DNA of 64,000 bases from Mesorhizobium metallidurans STM 2683 (GTDB lineage Bacteria > Pseudomonadota > Alphaproteobacteria > Rhizobiales > Rhizobiaceae). Both the position numbers and the translations under genes were made by a program. Shown here in pieces: positions 23,850 to 33,644 of the stretch. How positions within the stretch are numbered: position 1 is the first letter of the stretch; each line of letters starts with the position of its first letter. The stretch is taken from contig NZ_CAUM01000146.1 of NCBI RefSeq assembly GCF_000350085.1, forward strand, positions 62,001 to 126,000. Reading direction: 5' to 3'. The notes under the pieces are model-generated. The model saw only the letters and a program-made list of their open reading frames with translations. It did no database searches and had not been told where the DNA came from.

Positions 23850-26800
23850 ATGCCGTCCGAAAACTACTCCTTTCTCGACGTCGCTGTGCTTGACGCGGTC
23901 CGCCAGCGCTTTGCCGCCGGCGACGCGATCGCCGTTCTGCCGGCCGACCTCGAACAGGTGATCTGGGCCAACGGACCAGGAGCGGCCGTGTTCGGCTACC
24001 CGGACATCGAGGCGATCATCGGCAGCTCGGCAGGGTTGCCGATGATCGCCAGGCGCCAGATCATGGCGACAAGCGGTTTTCCGGAGATCGGCCGCGACCG
24101 CGCCATCACGGTTCGGCTGGCCACCGGCCTGACCAGCCGCGCGATTGGCTTCCTGGCCACCGCTATCACCATGCCGGATGGCGAGAATGCGATCATGCTG
24201 GCAGTGCCGGCAGCGCAAGCCGGCTCGCGCAACGCCGCCGAGATTGCCGATCGGGCGATCAGCGGCTTTACCGAGGACGGTCACTTCATCGCCTTTGTCG
24301 ACGCCAAGGGCGGTATCGAGGCAGCTTCGGATGGTTTTTCGGCGCTTGGCATCCTGCCCGAGACGCTGGCAGCACTCGTGGCCGATGTAACGAATGAGAG
24401 CGAGCGCATCGTCAAGCGCCTCGTTCCAGGCGGCGCCACCTCCTATCCGGCCGGCCTCGCCCGGCTGACGGATGAGCGGCACCTGCTGGTGGTGATCGAC
24501 GAGGACAGGCTCGATAGCGAAGCTCTTGGCGACGGGGGCCCGGTGGAGACGGAAGCCGGCGCCGATACGGCGACGGACGCCGTACCGCCGATTGTCGAAG
24601 CGGCATCGGCTGAGCATGACATTGCAAATGCAACCGAACGAAGCCCGCAAACCGCCGATAGCGCTCGCCCGGCGCCCGGCGGAACGCCGGCGCAGCATGA
24701 CCATTGGTACTTCAGCGCCAGTGAGGATGAGACGCGCGAGCCGGTAAGGCCGGAAGCCCCTTTGCTTAGCGAAGCACCCGCCGGGGCGGATATTCCAGCA
24801 CAAGGCAGCGCGCGAGACATCGCCGAACCCGCCTACCCGGCCGAGCCCCCCACGCGAACCATCGACCGCGCCGCGGCGCCGCTGCGCTTCGTCTGGCGCA
24901 CCGACGCCGAGGGCAAGTTCAGTGCCCTTTCACCCGAATTCGCCGAGATCGTCGGCAAGCCCGCCGCCGACGTGATCGGCCGGCGCTTCAGGGACGTCGC
25001 GGCCGCCTTTGGCCTCGATGCATCCGGCGAGATCGCCGGCCTGCTCGAGCGGCGCGACACCTGGTCCGGCCGTTCGGTGCTGTGGCCGGTTGCCGGCACC
25101 GATCTCAAAATACCCGTCGACCTGGCGGCGCTGCCCGTCTATGGCCGCAGCCGCGCCTTCGAAGGCTTCCGCGGTTTCGGCGTCGCCCGCACCGGCGATG
25201 CGGCGGTCGATCCGGAAGCGATCGGGATGGCGCTTGTCCCCAATGACCAGGCGCCGGCAGCCGCCGGACCTGAGATCACCGGGCCTGAGATCACGGAGAC
25301 TGTGCCCGAAGCACCGAAGGAAACCGATCCGTTCAAGGGCGAGGTGCCGGCGCTGACCATTGTGCCAAAGCCGGAACGTCGCTTTGCCGACAAGGTGATC
25401 CGGCTGGCGGAGCACAGGCAGCCCGCCAACGACAAGGGCCTGTCGACGCTGGAGCGCAGTGCATTCCGCGAGATCGGCGAGCGGCTTAGGAAGGAGAATG
25501 TCCCGGTCGAGCGAGCCGATGTCGAAAAGCCGGCGGAACTGGTGGCGGAACCGGCCGAAACCAATAGCGAAGACGAGAAGGATATCGCAAGACTCGACGG
25601 CAAGCAGCCGGACGCGGCCGTGCAGGAACAGCCGGAGGCTGTCCAGGAGCAGCCGGGACCATCAGCCGTGTCCAACATCACGGGCTCGCTGCTTAACTAC
25701 GCCGACCGGGACCATGTAGCCGACAACAGCGATGACGCACCTCGCTCGGAACCGGACAAGGCTGAAGCGCAGGAGATCGCCCAACCTACCGGCACGGACA
25801 GCCGATCGAGCGCCAGCGAAGCGCCGCGGCGTGCTGAGACCACCGAAGACGACGACAGCATGATCGCGGACGATTTCCGCGATGCGGAAGACAGCGAGGA
25901 CTGGGCGCGCGCCGATAGCGAGGAAACCCGTCCGTCAACCGATGACATCGCGAATACCGATGACGTGGAGCCGGCACCCGTCGGGCGGCCACGTCTCCAG
26001 GTGCCGCCACTCAAGCTGGAAGGGTTTGTACCGTCGGCTTTTTTCGCCGGAGACGACAAGGCTCCGGATATTTCGATCCTCGGCAAGCTGCCGGTGCCGC
26101 TCCTCATCCATTCCGGCGACGACCTTCACTACGCCAATGAGGAATTCCTCGGCCTGACCGGCTATGACACGCTCGACGATCTGGAGGAGGCAGGCGGCCT
26201 CGGCGCGCTGTTTGCCGATCCTTACGACGACAGCGCCTCCGACGGCACCGATCACGCGCTGCGGTTGAAGACACGTGACGGCCAGGAGTTTCCGATCGAG
26301 GCTCTTTTGCGCGCGGTTCCGTGGCGTACCGGCAAGGCGCTGATGCTGGTCGTGCGCCGTTCCGGCGACGACGATGCACCGCCGGCGGCCCTGCACGGTG
26401 CTGCGGACGAGCAGACGCAGCCCGACATCCCCGAGCTCAAGGCACGCATCGCCGAGATGCGCACCATCATCGACACCGCGACCGACGGCGTCGTGCTGAT
26501 TGGCCGCGACGGAACGATCCGCTCGATCAGCCGTCCGGCTGAAGCACTGTTCGGCTTCGACAGCGACGAGGTGACCGGCAAGTCTTTCGTCTCGCTGTTT
26601 GCCATCGAAAGCCAGCGCGCGGCGCGGGACTATCTCGACGGACTGTCCGAACCCGGCGTGGCAAGCGTGCTCAATGACGGCCGCGAGGTGATCGGACGCG
26701 AGGCGCAAGGGCGCTTCATCCCGCTGTTCATGACCATCGGCAGGCTGCCCAATGACAGCGGCTTCTGCGCGGTGGTGCGCGACATAACGCAATGGAAGCG

Positions 26801-27554
26801 GGCCGAAGAGGATCTGACCCAGGCGCGCGCGGTGGCCGAGCGCGCTTCCTCGCAGAAAACCGACTTCCTCGCCCGCATCAGTCACGAGATCCGCACACCG
26901 CTCAACGCCATCATCGGCTTTTCCGAGTTGATGGTGGATGAGAAATTCGGGCCGGTCGCCAATGATCGCTACCGCGACTATCTGCGCGACATCAACCGGT
27001 CGGGCAACCACGTGCTCGACCTGGTCAACGATCTGCTCGACATTTCGAAGATCGAGGCCGGTCAGCAGGAGATGGCCTACGAGGCGGTGTCGCTCAACGA
27101 CACGCTCGCCGAAACGGTGGCGATGATGCAGCCGCAGGCCAACCGCGAACGTGTCATCATCCGCTCCAGCTTCGCATCGCGGCTGCCGGAAGTGGTGGCC
27201 GACCTGCGCAGCGTGCGCCAGATCGCGCTGAACATCCTGTCGAATGCCATTCGCTACACTCAGGCCGGCGGCCAGGTCATCGTTTCGACCGCCTACGAGG
27301 CTTCGGGCGATGTCGTCATGCGCGTTCGCGACACCGGCATCGGCATGAGCCAGTCGGAGATCGAGCAGGCGCTGAAGCCGTTCAAGCAGATCAATGCGCT
27401 GAAGCGCGGACGCGGTGACGGCACTGGTCTCGGGCTGCCGCTGACCAAGGCCATGGTCGAGGCGAACCGGGCCCGCTTCACCATCAACTCGACGCCCGGC
27501 GAAGGCACCCTCGTCGAGATCGCTTTTCCATCGACGCGCGTGCTGGCCGAATAG
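23850..27554 (+). CDS. Large PAS-domain sensor histidine kinase (PdhS/DivJ-like)
   Basis: A 1234-residue soluble kinase. PAS-like domains are at about residues 345-450, 745-840 and 870-980; between 450 and 720 is a long acidic, Glu/Pro-rich segment that looks disordered. The phosphorylated His is in ARISHEIRTPLNAIIGFSEL (about residue 1012) and the ATPase domain has NILSNAIRYT, DTGIGMS and GTGLGLPL. No membrane segment is seen. The kinase core resembles PdhS/PleC/DivJ kinases that act on DivK in the CtrA cell-cycle network of Rhizobiales. ATG 23850; an upstream in-frame TTG at 23826 is less likely. No response regulator is next to it. Confidence 0.83.
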   Translation: MPSENYSFLDVAVLDAVRQRFAAGDAIAVLPADLEQVIWANGPGAAVFGYPDIEAIIGSSAGLPMIARRQIMATSGFPEIGRDRAITVRLATGLTSRAIGFLATAITMPDGENAIMLAVPAAQAGSRNAAEIADRAISGFTEDGHFIAFVDAKGGIEAASDGFSALGILPETLAALVADVTNESERIVKRLVPGGATSYPAGLARLTDERHLLVVIDEDRLDSEALGDGGPVETEAGADTATDAVPPIVEAASAEHDIANATERSPQTADSARPAPGGTPAQHDHWYFSASEDETREPVRPEAPLLSEAPAGADIPAQGSARDIAEPAYPAEPPTRTIDRAAAPLRFVWRTDAEGKFSALSPEFAEIVGKPAADVIGRRFRDVAAAFGLDASGEIAGLLERRDTWSGRSVLWPVAGTDLKIPVDLAALPVYGRSRAFEGFRGFGVARTGDAAVDPEAIGMALVPNDQAPAAAGPEITGPEITETVPEAPKETDPFKGEVPALTIVPKPERRFADKVIRLAEHRQPANDKGLSTLERSAFREIGERLRKENVPVERADVEKPAELVAEPAETNSEDEKDIARLDGKQPDAAVQEQPEAVQEQPGPSAVSNITGSLLNYADRDHVADNSDDAPRSEPDKAEAQEIAQPTGTDSRSSASEAPRRAETTEDDDSMIADDFRDAEDSEDWARADSEETRPSTDDIANTDDVEPAPVGRPRLQVPPLKLEGFVPSAFFAGDDKAPDISILGKLPVPLLIHSGDDLHYANEEFLGLTGYDTLDDLEEAGGLGALFADPYDDSASDGTDHALRLKTRDGQEFPIEALLRAVPWRTGKALMLVVRRSGDDDAPPAALHGAADEQTQPDIPELKARIAEMRTIIDTATDGVVLIGRDGTIRSISRPAEALFGFDSDEVTGKSFVSLFAIESQRAARDYLDGLSEPGVASVLNDGREVIGREAQGRFIPLFMTIGRLPNDSGFCAVVRDITQWKRAEEDLTQARAVAERASSQKTDFLARISHEIRTPLNAIIGFSELMVDEKFGPVANDRYRDYLRDINRSGNHVLDLVNDLLDISKIEAGQQEMAYEAVSLNDTLAETVAMMQPQANRERVIIRSSFASRLPEVVADLRSVRQIALNILSNAIRYTQAGGQVIVSTAYEASGDVVMRVRDTGIGMSQSEIEQALKPFKQINALKRGRGDGTGLGLPLTKAMVEANRARFTINSTPGEGTLVEIAFPSTRVLAE

Positions 27555-27562
27555 AATAAAAG

Positions 27563-27586
27563 AAAGGCGTCCCACGGGACGCCTTT
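27563..27586 (+). terminator. Rho-independent terminator after the histidine kinase
   Basis: AAAGGCGTCCC (27563-27573) pairs with GGGACGCCTTT (27576-27586). It starts nine bases after the kinase stop and, because it is symmetric, may also end the convergent acetoacetyl-CoA synthetase transcript. Nothing else is evident in 27587-27788. Confidence 0.8.
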
Positions 27587-27788
27587 AGTAATGAGATTGC
27601 TGTCACAACGGGGCTTGAGCGAATTCAGATCCTCTGGGGATTTCGAGGAACGGGATTTCTCCCTCAAGTTACGCACGACTATCAATGCCGGCCCTTAACA
27701 AATCCTTACCGGCGCGCCGGAAAATTTACCAATGTGTACCACTCATGAAATCTAGGTAAATTCGAGCGAGATAACTCGTTAACCATGT

Positions 27789-29765
27789 TCAGTCGGCCAG
27801 CTCCGGCAGGTCGCGGAACAGTTCGAGCGCCTCGGGATTGGCCAGCGCCTCCTTGTTCTTGATGGTCCGACCGTGCACCATATCGCGCACCGCGAGCTCG
27901 GTGATCTTGCCCGACTTGGTGCGTGGAATATCGCTGACGGCGACGATTTTGGCTGGCACGTGACGGGGACTGGCACCGGAGCGGATTTTCGCGCGGATGC
28001 GTTTTTCCAGTTCGGCGTCAAGCTCGACGCCCGCGGCCAGCCGCACGAACAGCACGACGCGCACGTCATTGTCGAAATCCTGGCCGATGCACAGCGCCTC
28101 CAAGATTTCCGGCATCTGCTCCACCTGGTTGTAGATCTCCGCCGTGCCGATCCTCACACCACCCGGATTGAGCGTCGCGTCGGAGCGGCCATGGATGATC
28201 AGTCCGCCATGCGAGGTCCATTCGGCGAAGTCGCCATGGCACCAGACATTGTCGAAGCGCTCGAAATAGGCCGCGTGGTATTTTTTGCCATCGGGATCGT
28301 TCCAGAAGCCGATCGGCATCGCCGGAAACGCCTTCGTGCAGACGAGTTCACCCTTCTCCTGGCGGAGCGGGTGACCGTCGTCGTCCCAGACGTCGACGGC
28401 GAGGCCGAGACCGGGTCCCTGGATCTCGCCGGTCCAGACCGGCTGCGTCGGCACGCCGAGCACGAAGCAGGAGACGATGTCGGTGCCGCCGGAGATCGAA
28501 GCGAGGTGCACGTCCTTCTTGATACCGTCATAGACGAAGCGGAAATCCTCCGGCGACAGCGGCGAGCCGGTGGAGGAGACCGTGCGCACGGTGGAAAGAT
28601 CGTGCGTGTTGATCGGCTTGAGGCCGGCCTTGCGCACGGAATCGATGAATTTGGCCGAGGTGCCGAAATAAGTCATCTTCTCGGCATCGGCGAAATCGAA
28701 CAGTGCGTTGCCGTCGGGGTAGAAGGGCGAGCCGTCATAGAGCAGCAGCGTCGCGCCCGACGCCAGGCCTGATACCAGCCAGTTCCACATCATCCAGCCG
28801 CATGTGGTGAAGTAGAAGAAGCGGTCGCCATCGAGCAAACCGGCGTGAAGCCGTTCTTCCTTGACGTGCTGGATCAGCGTTCCGCCAGCCGAATGGACAA
28901 TGCATTTGGGAATGCCGGTCGTGCCCGAGGAAAACAGAATGTAGAGCGGGTGCGCGAACGGCAGCCGTTCGAAGGCGACGGGCTTGGCGGCAAACGGAGA
29001 AAGCGCCTCTTCCAGCGCCGCTGCCTTATCGATTGTCACTGCCACGTCGGCCGAGGTGCCGAGATAGTCGACGATGAGGATCTTGCGGACGGTGGGAAGC
29101 TTTGTCGCCACGGTGGCGACCTTGTCGGCGACCTCGATCGCCTTGCCATTGTACCAATAGCCGTCCGGGGCGATGAAGACGACGGGCGCGATCTGGCCGA
29201 ACCGGTCCAGCACGCCCTGCTCGCCGAAATCGGGAGAGCAGGACGACCAGACGGCACCGATAGAGGCGGCCGCCAGCATGGCGGCGACGGTCTCCGGCAT
29301 GTTGGGCATCATGGCGGCGATCCGGTCGCCCTCTTTCACCCCAAGCGACAGGAAAAGCTGCTGCAGGCGCGAGGTCAGCGCGTGGAGCTCATTCCAGGAC
29401 AGTCGCCGCTCGACCTTGTCCTCGCCGCGAAAGACGATGGCCGTTCCAGAGCCGGTCTTCTTGAGGAGGTTCTCGGCGAAGTTCAGCTTCGCGTCGGGGA
29501 AGAAGGCGGCGCCGGGCATCTTTTCGCCATCGACAAGGACGCGTTCACCGACGCCCTCGCCGGTCCCCTTGTCGCCCAGGATCCCACAAAAATCCCAGAC
29601 CAAGTCCCAGAACGCCCCGCGATCGTCGACCGACCAGCGATGGAGGTCGGCATACGAGGAAAACATGCCGCCGGTTTTCGCCTCGGCGGCCTTCATGAAG
29701 GCAGTCATCGGGGCGGAGTCGATCTGGTCTTGCGTCGGGGTCCAGAGTGGTGTTTCGGCGGCCAT
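27789..29765 (-). CDS. Acetoacetate-CoA ligase (acetoacetyl-CoA synthetase)
   Basis: A 658-residue adenylate-forming ligase, of the right length for AacS. The N-terminal WSVDDRGAFWDLVWDFCGI is the ACAS_N segment, ILFSSGTTGIPKCIVHSAGG is the AMP-binding P-loop (quoted in part), and DIPRTKSGKITELAVRD holds the catalytic C-terminal Lys. ATG 29765 follows GGAGGAA; the frame runs further upstream without a credible start. It activates acetoacetate from polyhydroxybutyrate breakdown, linking it to the phasin gene nearby. Confidence 0.92.
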   Translation of the reverse strand: MAAETPLWTPTQDQIDSAPMTAFMKAAEAKTGGMFSSYADLHRWSVDDRGAFWDLVWDFCGILGDKGTGEGVGERVLVDGEKMPGAAFFPDAKLNFAENLLKKTGSGTAIVFRGEDKVERRLSWNELHALTSRLQQLFLSLGVKEGDRIAAMMPNMPETVAAMLAAASIGAVWSSCSPDFGEQGVLDRFGQIAPVVFIAPDGYWYNGKAIEVADKVATVATKLPTVRKILIVDYLGTSADVAVTIDKAAALEEALSPFAAKPVAFERLPFAHPLYILFSSGTTGIPKCIVHSAGGTLIQHVKEERLHAGLLDGDRFFYFTTCGWMMWNWLVSGLASGATLLLYDGSPFYPDGNALFDFADAEKMTYFGTSAKFIDSVRKAGLKPINTHDLSTVRTVSSTGSPLSPEDFRFVYDGIKKDVHLASISGGTDIVSCFVLGVPTQPVWTGEIQGPGLGLAVDVWDDDGHPLRQEKGELVCTKAFPAMPIGFWNDPDGKKYHAAYFERFDNVWCHGDFAEWTSHGGLIIHGRSDATLNPGGVRIGTAEIYNQVEQMPEILEALCIGQDFDNDVRVVLFVRLAAGVELDAELEKRIRAKIRSGASPRHVPAKIVAVSDIPRTKSGKITELAVRDMVHGRTIKNKEALANPEALELFRDLPELAD

Positions 29766-29964
29766 GATCGTTCCTCCACGGTCACCGTCGCTTATGCATA
29801 TCGCAGCGCAGCAGAGCAAGATTTTGTTAAGCCGGCCGCGATGGATGTGCGCAAATGCCATCGCCGGGCCATAAAGACTTGAAATGCGTCAGCCCTAAGT
29901 CGTAGTGACGACTGGGGTTACACCCATCGAGCGATTTTGTCGGAATGGAAGCAACCGGGGCGAT

Positions 29965-31815
29965 ATGGCATCACCTTTGATCCGGCGCGGAATATGGGTG
30001 ATCGGCGTTGCCGTCCTCGTCATCGCGCTGGTCGTCGCCGCCCTGCCGCTCGTCGCCTCGACCCGCATCGTGCGCGACCGCATCGCCTGGGAAATGAGCG
30101 CGTGGAGCGGTTTCAGGGTCACCATCGACGGCGCACCGCGGATCGAAGTCTGGCCGAATTTCCGCGCCATCCTGTCCGATGTGACGCTCTCACAGTGGAC
30201 GGAAACCGACGCGCCGCCGGTGATCGAAGCCGAACGGGTCGAGGTCGATCTCTCCGCCATGGCGGCGCTGCGTGGCGACGTGGTGTTTTCGACGGCGCGG
30301 CTGGTGCGGCCGACGATCCGGGTTCAGCGCGCCGCAAATGGGCTTTTTCTGCCCGCCATACCCTCGGGCGGGCGCATAACGCGCTCCATCGACACGGCTC
30401 GCGCCGTGATCAGCGCCGATCCGGCGAAGCCCGATCTGAGCAAGCTGCCGACGGATCCGTTCGGCACCGTGGAATTCAGGGACGGCCGCATGGTGACCTC
30501 GGTCGGCGGCAAGGACACCGAGATCCTGAGCAGCCTGACCGGTCAAGCGAACTGGGCCGCGATGAACAGCAATGCGACGCTGTCGGCGACCGGGATCTGG
30601 CGCGGCGAAAGTATCGCCATCGATGCCGCATCGCCGAACCCGCTGGTGCTGTTTGCGGGGGGCGCGGCGCCGATCACGCTTTCGTTCAAGGCGGCCCCTG
30701 CCAGTTTTTCCTTCGACGGCGTGGCCAGCATGTTCGAAAATGCCTTTTTCGACGGCCAGGCGAAATTTGCCGCGCCTTCGCTCAGGCGGGTGCTCGAATG
30801 GTCGCAGGCCGGCATCGCGCCGGGTGCGGCAATCGGCTCGATTTCCGTTTCGAGCAAGGTCACGGCAACCGCCGGCCGCGTCAAACTGGAAAACACCGCG
30901 CTTGCGCTCGACAACAATCCGGGAATGGGCGCCCTGGACCTCTCCTTCGGCGAGGCGCGGCCGGTGATCGCCGGGACGCTTGCCTTCGACACGCTTGATC
31001 TGTGGTCGTTTCTCTCCGCCTTCACCCCCTTGACGCCCACTGGCGGAACCGGCCCCGCCGAAATCGACACGAGCTTCGCCGACCGGGTCAATCTCGATCT
31101 CAGGCTGTCGGCCGCCCACGCCACCGCGGGCGCCATCCAGCTTGCCGATGTCGCCGCCACCGCCCAGGTCAAGAACGGTCTTGCCGTCTTCGACATTTCC
31201 GATGCATCGGCCTTTGGCGGCAACATCCAGAGCAGTCTTCGTTTCGATCGCAAGCCGGAAGGGACGCAGGTCGAGATCAGGCTGCTTGCCTCTGATATCG
31301 ACGGCGGCGCGTTCGCCACCGCGGCCGGAATGACGCGACTGGTGCCGATCGGGACGGGGACCGTCTCCGTCATCCTCAAGGGGCCAGGCAGAACCTGGGA
31401 TTCCATTTTCGAGAATGCCGACGGCTCGGTCTCGGCAACATTCGGTCAGGGCGCGCTGAGCAAGCTCAATCTGCCGGCATTTCTCAAACACACCGAACAG
31501 GGCGGGTTCTTCGCGCTCGACGATGTCTCCGACGGAACGCTGCCTATCGACGGAGCCGAACTCAAGGCGAGCATTTCGAACGGCGTGGCGAAGATCGACA
31601 AGGCCGAGGCCAATTCGGCGAAATACAAGCTCTGGCTTTCCGGCATCGCAACCTATGCCGGACGCGGGTTGGCTCTCTCCGGCGGCATCATCCAGCCAGA
31701 CCAGGCGACGACGCAGACAAACGGCCAAGGCCCCAGCCAGTCGTCATTCTTCGTCGGCGGCACCTGGAGCACGCCGTTCATCTCGCCGATAAGCCGCGGC
31801 GTTTCAGGAGAATAG
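29965..31815 (+). CDS. AsmA-family protein
   Basis: A 616-residue envelope protein. One N-terminal membrane anchor (about residues 8-30, WVIGVAVLVIALVVAALPL) is followed by a long periplasmic beta-rich region. AsmA-type stretches include SGFRVTIDGAPRIEVWPNF near the start and TVSVILKGPGRTWDSIFENA near the end (quoted separately). AsmA/TamB-like proteins are thought to carry lipid between membranes. ATG 29965 after GGGGCG was chosen over upstream in-frame 29905. It is divergent from the ligase gene. Confidence 0.85.
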   Translation: MASPLIRRGIWVIGVAVLVIALVVAALPLVASTRIVRDRIAWEMSAWSGFRVTIDGAPRIEVWPNFRAILSDVTLSQWTETDAPPVIEAERVEVDLSAMAALRGDVVFSTARLVRPTIRVQRAANGLFLPAIPSGGRITRSIDTARAVISADPAKPDLSKLPTDPFGTVEFRDGRMVTSVGGKDTEILSSLTGQANWAAMNSNATLSATGIWRGESIAIDAASPNPLVLFAGGAAPITLSFKAAPASFSFDGVASMFENAFFDGQAKFAAPSLRRVLEWSQAGIAPGAAIGSISVSSKVTATAGRVKLENTALALDNNPGMGALDLSFGEARPVIAGTLAFDTLDLWSFLSAFTPLTPTGGTGPAEIDTSFADRVNLDLRLSAAHATAGAIQLADVAATAQVKNGLAVFDISDASAFGGNIQSSLRFDRKPEGTQVEIRLLASDIDGGAFATAAGMTRLVPIGTGTVSVILKGPGRTWDSIFENADGSVSATFGQGALSKLNLPAFLKHTEQGGFFALDDVSDGTLPIDGAELKASISNGVAKIDKAEANSAKYKLWLSGIATYAGRGLALSGGIIQPDQATTQTNGQGPSQSSFFVGGTWSTPFISPISRGVSGE

Positions 31816-31835
31816 GCCGCCTGAAGGTGGCGGCC
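31815..31835. terminator. Bidirectional terminator between asmA-like and potI-like genes
   Basis: GGCCGCC (31815-31821) pairs with GGCGGCC (31829-31835) around a seven-base loop, in the 25-base gap between convergent genes, followed by ATTTTC on the plus strand. Confidence 0.6.
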
Positions 31836-31840
31836 CATTT

Positions 31841-32659
31841 TCAGCCGCGTTGCGCGGCCTGCTCGTCAAGTTGCCGTTGCACCTCGCGGCGCTTGTTGAC
31901 GACCGACGCGGCGATGACGCCGACCGCGACGACCGCGATCAAAATGGTGCAGGCGGCGTTGATCTCAGGCGTCACGCCGAGGCGGACCTGACTGTAGATC
32001 TTCATCGGCAGCGTGGTGGCGCCCGGCCCGGAGGTGAAGCTGGCGATGACGAGGTCGTCGAGCGACAATGTGAACGCCAGCATCCAGCCGGACACGATCG
32101 CCGGCATGATGACGGGCAGCGTGATCTGGAAGAAGGTTTTTACCGGCGGCGCGCCCAGATCCATCGCGGCCTCTTCCAGCGAGCGGTCGAAGGTGACCAG
32201 GCGCGACTGCACGACAACGGCTACGAAGCACATGGTCAATGTGATGTGGGCAAGGGTAACGGTGAGAAAGCCGCGGTCGAGACCGACAGCCACGAAGAGC
32301 AGCAGCAGCGACAGGCCGGTGATGACTTCCGGCATGACCAGCGGCGCAAAGACCATGCCGGAAAACAGCACCCGGCCCCTGAAACGCGTGTAGCGTGTCA
32401 GGGTGAGCGCCGCCAGCGTCCCGAGCACGGTCGCCACCGTTGCCGAAATGACGCCGACACGCACCGTCACCCAGGCAGCGTCCATCAGGCCCTGATTGTG
32501 AAACAGCGAGACGTACCATTTGGTCGAGAAGCCGCCCCAGACGGTGACCAGTTTCGACTCGTTGAACGAAAAGACGATGAGCAGGACGATCGGCAGGTAA
32601 AGAAAGGCAAAACCCAGCACGATCGAGGTGATGTTGAAGCGGCTCCAGGTGGCGTTCAT
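31841..32659 (-). CDS. potI: Polyamine ABC transporter permease (PotI type)
   Basis: A 272-residue inner-membrane permease with six hydrophobic segments, starting FNITSIVLGFAFLYLPIVLL. The coupling loop EEAAMDLGAPPVKTFFQITLPVIMP is the conserved EAA motif (read in part). It ends the pot operon, four bases after potH. With PotF, PotG and PotH it imports putrescine or spermidine. Confidence 0.9.
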   Translation of the reverse strand: MNATWSRFNITSIVLGFAFLYLPIVLLIVFSFNESKLVTVWGGFSTKWYVSLFHNQGLMDAAWVTVRVGVISATVATVLGTLAALTLTRYTRFRGRVLFSGMVFAPLVMPEVITGLSLLLLFVAVGLDRGFLTVTLAHITLTMCFVAVVVQSRLVTFDRSLEEAAMDLGAPPVKTFFQITLPVIMPAIVSGWMLAFTLSLDDLVIASFTSGPGATTLPMKIYSQVRLGVTPEINAACTILIAVVAVGVIAASVVNKRREVQRQLDEQAAQRG

Positions 32660-32663
32660 GGGT

Positions 32664-33635
32664 TTACCGATCCTGTTCCTGGGCGCGCGCCTGGGCCCGC
32701 TGGAAGAGCATGATCGGCACGATCAGCAGCAACAGCAGGATGACGGCGACGGCCGACGACACCGGCCAGTCGCGATTGGCGAAGAACTCGTTCCACAGCG
32801 TCTTGCCGATCATCAGCGTCTGCGATCCGCCGAGCAGGTCGGGGATGACGAACTCGCCGACGGCGGGAATGAACACCAGAAGGCAACCGGCGATGACGCC
32901 TGGCAGCGACAGCGGGAAAGTGATCTTCCAGAAGGCGCTGGTCGGCGGGCAGCCGAGATCCTTGGCCGCCTCGATCAGCGAATGATCCATTTTCTCAAGG
33001 GCGGAATAGAGCGGTAGCACCATGAACGGCAGGTAGGAATAGACGATGCCGATGAAGATCGCCGTGTAGGTGTTGAGGATGATCAGCGGCTGGCTGATGA
33101 TGCCGGTGGACAGCAGCAACTGGTTGAGCAGCCCCTCGGGCTTGAGGATACCGATCCAGGCGTAGACCCGGATCAGGAACGAGGTCCAGAACGGCAGGAT
33201 CACCAGCATCAGCAGCGTCGGGCGGATCGCCGCCGGCGCACGCGCCATGCCATAGGCGATGGGATAGCCGACCAGCAAGGTCAGCAGCGTCGAGATGGCG
33301 GCAATGATGACGCTCGATACATAGGCGTTGACGTAGAGCGCGTCCTGCGTCAACCAGGCGTAATTGTCGAAATTGAGCTCGCCAAATCCAGCGAAGAACC
33401 CGGAGATGCCGTCCCTGAAATCGAGCACGGGCGTGTAGGGCGGCATGGCAATCGCCGTCTGCGACAGCGAAATCTTGAAGACGATGATGAAGGGGACGAG
33501 GAAAAAGAACAGCAGCCAGAGATAGGGGATGATGATGACCAGGCGGCCAACGAAGGCCTCCCCCAGCCTCGCCGGAACGGATTTGCCGTCATTGGCTGCC
33601 GGAGAGGCCGATACGGCGGTTACGGCGTTCGACAT
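32664..33635 (-). CDS. potH: Polyamine ABC transporter permease (PotH type)
   Basis: A 323-residue permease with a short cytoplasmic N-terminus and six membrane spans, beginning about residue 30 (VIIIPYLWLLFFFLVPFIIV). LIEAAKDLGCPPTSAFWKIT is the EAA loop that contacts PotG. The gene is nine bases after potG and four before potI. It provides half of the polyamine channel. Confidence 0.9.
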   Translation of the reverse strand: MSNAVTAVSASPAANDGKSVPARLGEAFVGRLVIIIPYLWLLFFFLVPFIIVFKISLSQTAIAMPPYTPVLDFRDGISGFFAGFGELNFDNYAWLTQDALYVNAYVSSVIIAAISTLLTLLVGYPIAYGMARAPAAIRPTLLMLVILPFWTSFLIRVYAWIGILKPEGLLNQLLLSTGIISQPLIILNTYTAIFIGIVYSYLPFMVLPLYSALEKMDHSLIEAAKDLGCPPTSAFWKITFPLSLPGVIAGCLLVFIPAVGEFVIPDLLGGSQTLMIGKTLWNEFFANRDWPVSSAVAVILLLLLIVPIMLFQRAQARAQEQDR

Positions 33636-33644
33636 GACCGCCCC

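Noticed and set aside
25935-27575. Minus-strand open frame of 546 codons opposite the histidine kinase
   Set aside because: The plus strand encodes unmistakable PAS, HisKA and ATPase motifs; the antisense product has biased composition and no motif.
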